From Bacillota bacterium (GTDB lineage: Bacteria > Bacillota > Clostridia > Oscillospirales > Ruminococcaceae), in NCBI GenBank assembly GCA_023412215.1, contig JAEYNX010000034.1:1-64000 (forward strand): a stretch of DNA of 64,000 nt, read 5' to 3'. The number at the start of each line of letters is the position of its first letter. Position 1 is the first letter of the stretch. The position numbers and the translations under genes are program-made. Below the pieces are notes generated by a model that worked only from the letters and a program-made list of their open reading frames with translations, made no database searches and was not told the origin of the DNA. Shown piece by piece: positions 59,415 through 64,000 of the stretch.

Positions 59415-59427
59415 AGCTAATAAAGTT

Positions 59428-59886
59428 ATGGAGGGCAAAATGGAAATAACTAAAATTGAAGATGATAATAAAATAAATTTCATGGATCTTCTCCTTCTTG
59501 CAGATGAAGAATTAAAAATGATAGAGAAATACTTACATCGCGGAGAAATGTTTGCATTATATGATGACGACTTAAAAAGTGTTTGCGTCGTTACGCAGGA
59601 ACGCGATGATGTTTGTGAACTAAAAAATATAGCCACTTATGAAAAATGGCATGGCAAAGGGTATGGAAGCAAACTTTTAAACCACATATTTTCGTATTAC
59701 AAGGGCAAGTATACAACCATGCTTGTGGGAACAGGTGACATTCCATGGATATTGCAGTTTTACCAGAAAAACGGCTTTAGGAGTTCTCATAGGATTAAGG
59801 ACTTTTTCACAGACAACTACAACCACCCAATGTTTGAAGATGGTGTTCAATTGGTAGATATGGTTTATTTAAGTAAAAGCTTATAA
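59428..59886 (+). CDS. GNAT-family acetyltransferase, AT-rich
   Basis: This 152-residue protein has the acetyl-CoA loop EKWHGKGYGSKLLNHIF and the C-terminal WILQFYQKNGFRSSHR of GNAT enzymes. Its codons are far more A/T-rich than the neighbouring genes, suggesting later acquisition. Starts at ATG 59428 (AGGAG upstream) or ATG 59440 (GGAGGG four bases upstream) are both possible. The substrate is unknown; small-molecule or antibiotic acetylation is possible. Confidence 0.82.
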   Translation: MEGKMEITKIEDDNKINFMDLLLLADEELKMIEKYLHRGEMFALYDDDLKSVCVVTQERDDVCELKNIATYEKWHGKGYGSKLLNHIFSYYKGKYTTMLVGTGDIPWILQFYQKNGFRSSHRIKDFFTDNYNHPMFEDGVQLVDMVYLSKSL

Positions 59887-59903
59887 ACTTATTATACTTT
59901 TCC

Positions 59904-60551
59904 TTAAACCTCCTCCTTTGCGATGCCGTACAGCAGCATATCAAGATACTCCTTAAGCTCTGCGCGGATTTTATACTGATTCTCGAAAAACGCGTCGGGG
60001 TTTTGCTGGTATTGCTCCAAATACTGCATCGTAATGGCACCTATATACATACTCAGTACCCGAAGCGCCTTCGGCGCATCATACTGCTCTTTTAGCCGCA
60101 ACTTTTCTGCCGCCGCCTGCAGCACAACGCCGCTCTGCCTTGCGGAGGATTGCATCGACGCGCTTAAGAGCTGCTGCTTTTCGGCATACACCTCCGCGCA
60201 CCGCTCCTTGGCGGCGGATATCAAAAACGCGACCTCCAACGGGTAGCGCTGCCGCACGACGAGCTTGCTGTTTAGAGAATCAAACAAAATTCCATAGAAA
60301 TCTCTGCCCTCCTGCGTGTTTACCTCGGCAAGACCCTCGGTTACTATCAGGCAGTGCTTTAGCAGGTAGAGGTAAAGCCCCTTTTTATGCTCAAAGTAGT
60401 GGTACAGGCTCCCCTTGGAGATACCGCAGTTTTTTGCGATGAGGTCGTTGTTGGCATCCTGATAGTTCTTTTCGGCGAACTCCTTTAAGCCATTTTCGAC
60501 GATCAACTGCTTCTTCTCTTCCGGCAGCCTTTCAAACATATCTATAGACAT
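59904..60551 (-). CDS. TetR-family regulator
   Basis: ATG 60551 has GAGGAG seven bases upstream; a TTG at 60566 is less likely. The 215-residue protein has the N-terminal TetR helix-turn-helix (ANNDLIAKNCGISKGSLYHY) and a helical ligand domain of the TetR_C type seen in Clostridia. Two matching palindromes lie directly upstream and overlap its promoter, indicating autorepression. No target gene is adjacent except the decayed region upstream. Confidence 0.86.
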   Translation of the reverse strand: MSIDMFERLPEEKKQLIVENGLKEFAEKNYQDANNDLIAKNCGISKGSLYHYFEHKKGLYLYLLKHCLIVTEGLAEVNTQEGRDFYGILFDSLNSKLVVRQRYPLEVAFLISAAKERCAEVYAEKQQLLSASMQSSARQSGVVLQAAAEKLRLKEQYDAPKALRVLSMYIGAITMQYLEQYQQNPDAFFENQYKIRAELKEYLDMLLYGIAKEEV

Positions 60552-60572
60552 AGCTTCACTCCTCAATCAATT

Positions 60573-60616
60573 TTGACTTCAAAGTCAATATTAGCATTTG
60601 TTGACTTGAAAGTCAA
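60573..60616. promoter_or_regulatory. Paired TetR operators embedding the promoter
   Basis: TTGACTTCAAAGTCAA (60573-60588) and TTGACTTGAAAGTCAA (60601-60616) differ only at the centre. On the - strand TTGACT of the second site serves as -35, with TAATAT (60588-60593) 17 bases downstream as -10. Confidence 0.72.
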
Positions 60617-60633
60617 TGACAATTTAAAAATTT

Positions 60634-60660
60634 AGCGTAAGGAATCACCCTTACGCTTTT
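60634..60660. terminator. Hairpin terminator
   Basis: AGCGTAAGG (60634-60642) and CCTTACGCT (60649-60657) with a 6-base loop are followed by TTTT on the + strand and an A/T-rich run on the - strand. Confidence 0.6.
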
Positions 60661-60663
60661 AGA

Positions 60664-60897
60664 TTATATGCCTAATTTCACGTTATCGTTATACGCCGAC
60701 GCCTTTTGTTGGGGGTAGTACCAGTAAGAACTAAATCATAAAAGCTGGGTGACCGTCCCCTTTGTCATCTGGTAAAGGGCATTGAACACATTCAGGTAGT
60801 CCCCACACCCCATAATCAGCGACATCGCCGCAAAGGTAATTATCATACCGGGATAGTCCGGCCGGTGTAATCGGCAGCGCAACCCACAATAAGGCTT
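60664..60897 (-). pseudogene. Remnant of an unrecognised gene, probably membrane protein
   Basis: One - strand frame reads like protein through this whole 'empty' spacer apart from an internal TGA at 60736-60738. It includes MIITFAAMSLIMGCGDYLNV, ALYQMTKGTVTQLL and, after the stop, FSSYWYYPQQKASAYNDNV, ending at TAA 60664-60666. It continues in the same frame as the kinase fragment upstream. I do not recognise the parent protein. Confidence 0.35.
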
Positions 60898-61400
60898 CTA
60901 CCCGCTGACAAGCCTGCAGATCTCGTCAGCAGCCTGCTGCGGGGTAATACCGCTTACGTCGAGCTTTACAGTATCCATCCGCGCATAAAGCGGCAGGCGG
61001 GCTATACTTCTTTCGATAATACCTTGATCACGTATACCGTTGTGAACGTCCTGCATCAGCCGTTTTCTGAGCATCTGTTCGGAGCAAATTAACGTTACCT
61101 TATATAGCTCATACTCGGCGTCCTTCAGCCGTGATAAGAGTTCGTCAAAGATACTGTCTTCGTGGATTACCCAGCAAAAAATCACATATTCATACCCCGA
61201 GTTACGCAAAAAGGCATTGAGCAGGTGGGTGATGTTATCCATCACCATGGCCTTGTTCTCTTCCGTCACCACAAATGGGTTCATGTTCCAGCACCAATCG
61301 CCGCAAGGTACACGCTCGGGGTCAAATTCTTAAGCAGCTGCCTGCACACGGTGCTTTTACCCACCCCCATGCTGCCGTTTACAATAATCAGTTTCTTCAT
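60898..61400 (-). pseudogene. P-loop nucleotide kinase gene broken by a one-base frameshift
   Basis: ATG 61400 opens a 39-codon frame with Walker A NGSMGVGKST, which stops at 61281. A second frame (60898-61284, 128 residues) carries the rest: NPFVVTEENKAMVMDNITHL, EYVIFCWVIHEDSIFDELLS, LICSEQMLRKRL and ERSIARLPLYARMDT. Adding one base near 61303/61304 restores a continuous reading YL-GDWCWNMNPF, which matches intact kinases of this type as I recall them. The pieces overlap as ATGA, but a sequencing error or a real pseudogene is more likely than coupled cistrons. Confidence 0.7.
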
Positions 61401-61427
61401 ACCGTCTTGATATCTCCTGTTGCGGTC

Positions 61428-61841
61428 TTACTTTCCTATTAAGCGGTTACCCAGCATGTTCAGCGCCTCGCAGGGCTCGTACTTGGTTCGGTAACCGATG
61501 CCGTTGATAATAAGAAACGGATTGTAGGCGACAACCTCCAGCTTTCTACCGTCCCTCATTTCAACCGTAAAACGGACAGCCTGCCCAACGTATTCCTTAT
61601 AAGAATCGTCTTGCCTGTAAATAACAGCCTTCCTTAAAATATCCGTCAGTTCCTCAATAGTATCCCTGTCATTGATCTGCATCTTGGTATCGGGGGGAAG
61701 TACCTGTACCTGCGCGCTAACAATCTCTTCACTTTTGAGTGTATTAAAAGGTTTGTTTCCCCAAAACCAAACGATACAAATAACCCCCGTTGTTGCCAGA
61801 ATGGCCAAAGCCGCACACCAAAGCAAGCGCTTGCTTTTCAT
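61428..61841 (-). CDS. Membrane-anchored hypothetical protein
   Basis: ATG 61841 has GGAGGGG upstream. The 137-residue protein has one N-terminal helix (LLWCAALAILATTGVICIVW) and an extracytoplasmic domain of about 110 residues (AQVQVLPPDTKMQINDRDTI, AVRFTVEMRDGRKLEVVAYN). The pattern of a small beta-rich domain measuring 'KMQINDRDTIEELTDILRKA' recurs in Clostridial lipoprotein-like DUFs. The function is unknown. Confidence 0.72.
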   Translation of the reverse strand: MKSKRLLWCAALAILATTGVICIVWFWGNKPFNTLKSEEIVSAQVQVLPPDTKMQINDRDTIEELTDILRKAVIYRQDDSYKEYVGQAVRFTVEMRDGRKLEVVAYNPFLIINGIGYRTKYEPCEALNMLGNRLIGK

Positions 61842-61925
61842 CACATTCCCCTCCACGCAAGACAAGAGACACATCATTTCCTTTACAGTGTCGTTTTTAC
61901 ATGAGGTTGCTGCAATCGATGGCTT

Positions 61926-61963
61926 AAAAAGAAAAGGCAGGAAAGAGTCACTCTTCCCCGCCC
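61926..61963 (-). terminator. Terminator of the upp gene
   Basis: On the - strand a GC-rich stem (about 61951-61963 with 61936-61947, one bulge) is followed by TTTTCTTTTT. Confidence 0.8.
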
Positions 61964-61977
61964 GTTTACCTATATCA

Positions 61978-62610
61978 TTATTTAGTGCCGAAGATTCGGT
62001 CGCCCGCGTCGCCCAAGCCGGGAACGATGTAGCCGTGATCGTTTAAGCGCTCATCGAGCGAAGCGCAGTAAACCTGCACGTCGGGGTGGGCTTGGGTAAG
62101 CGCCTTCAGGCCCTCGGGCGCCCCGATAATGCACATGAACTTGATATTGATGGCGCCGCGCGCCTTGATGAGCTTGATGGCGTCCACCGCCGAACCGCCG
62201 GTGGCAAGCATCGGGTCAAGCACAATTACCTCGCGCTCCTCGATATCGCCGGGCAGCTTGCAGTAATACTCTACGGGCTCAAGGGTCTGCGGGTCGCGGT
62301 AAAGGCCGATATGCCCTACCTTCGCGGCGGGAACCAGCTTGAGCACGCCGTCTACCATGCCAAGACCTGCGCGCAGAATCGGTACGAACGCAACCTTTCT
62401 GCCTGTGATTACCTTTGTGCGTGCCACCGCGACGGGGGTTTCAATCTCCACCTCTTTAAGGGGCAGATCGCGGGTGGCCTCGTAGCACATCAGCATTGCG
62501 ATCTCGGAAACAAGCTCGCGAAACTCCTTGGAGCCGGTATTCTTATCTCTTAACAGCGAGATCTTGTGCTGAATAAGCGGGTGATCCATAATAAAGGGTG
62601 TTAGTTCCAT
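61978..62610 (-). CDS. upp: Uracil phosphoribosyltransferase
   Basis: This 210-residue enzyme makes UMP from uracil and PRPP. The PRPP loop LDPMLATGGSAVDAI (131-145), FVPILRAGLGMVDG and the C-terminal uracil-binding DHGYIVPGLGDAGDRIFGT identify it. It is a single gene with its own terminator. Confidence 0.97.
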   Translation of the reverse strand: MELTPFIMDHPLIQHKISLLRDKNTGSKEFRELVSEIAMLMCYEATRDLPLKEVEIETPVAVARTKVITGRKVAFVPILRAGLGMVDGVLKLVPAAKVGHIGLYRDPQTLEPVEYYCKLPGDIEEREVIVLDPMLATGGSAVDAIKLIKARGAINIKFMCIIGAPEGLKALTQAHPDVQVYCASLDERLNDHGYIVPGLGDAGDRIFGTK

Positions 62611-62643
62611 ACCTAATACTTCCTTTCAGCCGAAGCTAATTAT

Positions 62644-63363
62644 TCATACATCACGGGAGCCTGCCTGCTTTTGCAGCAGTTCACGCTCCGCCTGCGGCAG
62701 GCGCAGGTATACCGGCGCGAGTTTTTCTGCCGAAACCGCCGCTTCGGGTGCGGCACTGAGTATTTTATGCGCCAGCATGCATACGCTGGCGGCATTTTGG
62801 TTTACAAGATGCTCCGGCGCCACAAATACATTGGGAATACTCGTATTTATATTATTATAACACAAATATGCCCCGTCTCCAACAAAAAAAATAGGCATAT
62901 TAAATTGTGAAAGATAACGGCTCAGCTCTTCCATCTGCATTGCGCTATCGTCGGTAAGCCGTATCAGGCTCCCCCGGTTGGTGTGGAAAGCGGCAGTGTA
63001 CACCTGATTGCAGCGCGCGTCCATCACCGCGCAGACGATGCCCTCGAAGCCGCGCAGATTATACGCGAGCGCCTCGAGTGCGGAAACCCCCACACACGGC
63101 CGTTTAAGCGCCATCGCCATACCCTTTACCGCCGCTATGCCGATGCGCAGCCCCGTAAATGACCCCGGGCCGTGCGAGACCGCAAACACATCCACCTCTT
63201 GTAACGGCAGGTGCGCGTTTTCCAGCATCGACTGCACCATGGGCATAATGGTTTGGCTGTGCGTGAGCTTGGTGTTCACCGTCGCCTCGCACAGCAGCTG
63301 TGTTTCGTCGCATACGGCGGCGGACGCGGCCTTTGCCGACGTATCGATACCCAGTATCCTCAT
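62644..63363 (-). CDS. tsaB: tRNA threonylcarbamoyladenosine biosynthesis protein TsaB
   Basis: This 239-residue ASKHA-fold protein (YeaZ) scaffolds the t6A37 modification complex with TsaD and TsaE. Signatures: ILGIDTSAKAASAAV at the N-terminus and VSHGPGSFTGLRIGIAAVKG. It overlaps tsaE by 4 bases (ATGA). Confidence 0.95.
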   Translation of the reverse strand: MRILGIDTSAKAASAAVCDETQLLCEATVNTKLTHSQTIMPMVQSMLENAHLPLQEVDVFAVSHGPGSFTGLRIGIAAVKGMAMALKRPCVGVSALEALAYNLRGFEGIVCAVMDARCNQVYTAAFHTNRGSLIRLTDDSAMQMEELSRYLSQFNMPIFFVGDGAYLCYNNINTSIPNVFVAPEHLVNQNAASVCMLAHKILSAAPEAAVSAEKLAPVYLRLPQAERELLQKQAGSRDV

Positions 63364-63788
63364 GACTCTTGTTCCCCGTCCTCTATAACGATCTCGCGCT
63401 CCTCGTCTGAAACGCGACGGATGGTTACCTTTTTATACCCCTTGGGCAGCGCGTCCGCGATGTTCTCGCTCCACTCCACCGCAATTACCGCGCCGGTGTC
63501 GAGGTAATCGAAAAATCCGGTGGAGTACAGGTCTTCAAACGAGGTAACGCGGTACATATCAAAGTGGTAAAGCGGCACCGCGCCTTCATATTCGTGCACC
63601 AGCGCAAAGGTGGGGCTGAGCACCTCGCCCTTTACCCCAAGGCCGCGCGCAAGCCCGCGCGTAAAGGCCGTTTTACCCATGCCCAAGCCACCGAAAAACG
63701 CCAGCACGTCGTTTGGCTTTACACGCTTCGCGTAGGCCTCGGCGATGGCCTCGGTCTCCTGTGCGCTGTGTGATAGATAACGCTCCAC
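63360..63788 (-). CDS. tsaE: tRNA threonylcarbamoyladenosine biosynthesis ATPase TsaE
   Basis: This 142-residue P-loop ATPase (YjeE) has Walker A GGLGMGKTAFTRGLARGLG (34-52 region), SPTFALVHEY, the conserved YHFDMYRV and AVEWSENI. It pairs with TsaB in the t6A pathway. Confidence 0.95.
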   Translation of the reverse strand: MERYLSHSAQETEAIAEAYAKRVKPNDVLAFFGGLGMGKTAFTRGLARGLGVKGEVLSPTFALVHEYEGAVPLYHFDMYRVTSFEDLYSTGFFDYLDTGAVIAVEWSENIADALPKGYKKVTIRRVSDEEREIVIEDGEQES

Positions 63789-63835
63789 GCGTCCACCTCT
63801 TTTTAAGATAAGTATCCCTCGCAGACCCGCCTTGA

Positions 63836-64000
63836 TTAAAACAGGCCGGTGATATTGCCGTTGTCGTCCACATCGATCGTACAGGCCGCCGGAACCTTGG
63901 GCAGGCCCGGCATCGTCATGATGTCGCCCATAATCACCACAATAAAGCCCGCGCCCGCGGAAAGCCGCACTTCGCGCACCGAAAGTTCAAAGCCGGTGGG
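63836..64000 (-). CDS. fhs: Formate-tetrahydrofolate ligase, C-terminal part (5' end outside window)
   Basis: The - strand frame from 64000 to TAA 63836-63838 gives 54 residues: PTGFELSVREVRLSAGAGFI, IMGDIMTMPGLPKVPAA and IDVDDNGNITGLF. This is the conserved C-terminus of 10-formyl-THF synthetase, as found in acetogenic and purine-fermenting anaerobes. The rest of the gene lies beyond the window. Confidence 0.9.
   Translation of the reverse strand, partial: PTGFELSVREVRLSAGAGFIVVIMGDIMTMPGLPKVPAACTIDVDDNGNITGLF

Noticed and set aside
61281..61284. ATGA overlap read as normal translational coupling of two kinase cistrons
   Set aside because: Neither fragment is a complete domain, and one inserted base restores a full-length kinase.
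1..64000. tRNA, rRNA, CRISPR arrays, complete IS elements, prophage genes
   Set aside because: None seen: no cloverleaf-like stretches, no regular repeat-spacer pattern, no transposase, integrase or phage structural genes.

Overview
The window looks like chromosomal DNA of an anaerobic Gram-positive bacterium of the class Clostridia, probably Oscillospirales-like. The signs are strong AGGAGG-type ribosome sites, CUT1 sugar importers that lack their own ATPase, YesM/YesN-type two-component pairs, DUF3842, a flavodoxin-ferredoxin fusion protein, an ECF transporter S component and a partial formate-tetrahydrofolate ligase. The placement is inferred from gene content, not from a marker gene. No rRNA, tRNA, CRISPR array or complete insertion sequence was seen.

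Layout. 1-6.1 kb: the tail of a PucR/CdaR-type regulator, then a VanRS-like two-component system divergent from a MacAB/YknXYZ-type efflux operon. 6.3-19.6 kb (+ strand): a chitobiose phosphorolysis cluster with N,N'-diacetylchitobiose phosphorylase, a sugar-phosphate mutase, a YesM-type kinase, a sugar ABC importer, a YesN-type regulator, NagB, NagA and a ROK kinase. Together they could import (GlcNAc)2, split it with phosphate to GlcNAc-1-P plus GlcNAc, and converge on GlcNAc-6-P and fructose-6-P. 19.7-36.8 kb (- strand): thirteen genes reading the same way for rhamnogalacturonan-type oligosaccharides: rhaB, rhaA, rhaD, a GH43 enzyme, two permeases, an SGNH esterase, a binding protein, a GH4 galacturonidase, an unclassified (alpha/alpha)6-type glycosidase and uxaC-uxaB-uxaA. 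A divergent DeoR-family regulator follows at 36.9 kb.

37.9-40.3 kb: a DUF362 protein and an ArsP/DUF318-type permease. 40.4-45.1 kb: a thiamine operon (thiD-thiC-thiM-thiE-HAD) behind two tandem TPP riboswitches, each with its own terminator. The second riboswitch is interrupted in its P3 arm by a 101-bp TA-flanked inverted-repeat element, which has a second copy at 24.2 kb. 45.2-50 kb: an AraC/GyrI regulator, an SDR, and a TetR regulator with three matching operator-like sites controlling a flavodoxin-ferredoxin protein and an aldo/keto reductase.

50-54 kb: small metabolic and transport genes (GNAT, EamA, DUF3842, a P-loop kinase, an ECF S component). 54.2-59 kb (- strand): an IlvD/Edd-family dehydratase, a GH1 beta-glucosidase and a glycerate 2-kinase, with a promoter overlapped by a LacI/cre-like palindrome. 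59.3-61.8 kb: an AT-rich acetyltransferase behind a possible leader peptide, a TetR regulator with paired operators, and decayed genes including a nucleotide-kinase gene broken by a one-base frameshift. 61.9-64 kb: housekeeping genes upp, tsaB, tsaE and the 3' end of fhs.

The observations most worth checking are the mobile-element-like insertion inside a TPP riboswitch, the hairpin that buries the start region of the unclassified glycosidase, the three-site TetR regulon, the possible leader-peptide control of the acetyltransferase, and the two matched palindromes in the chitobiose cluster.
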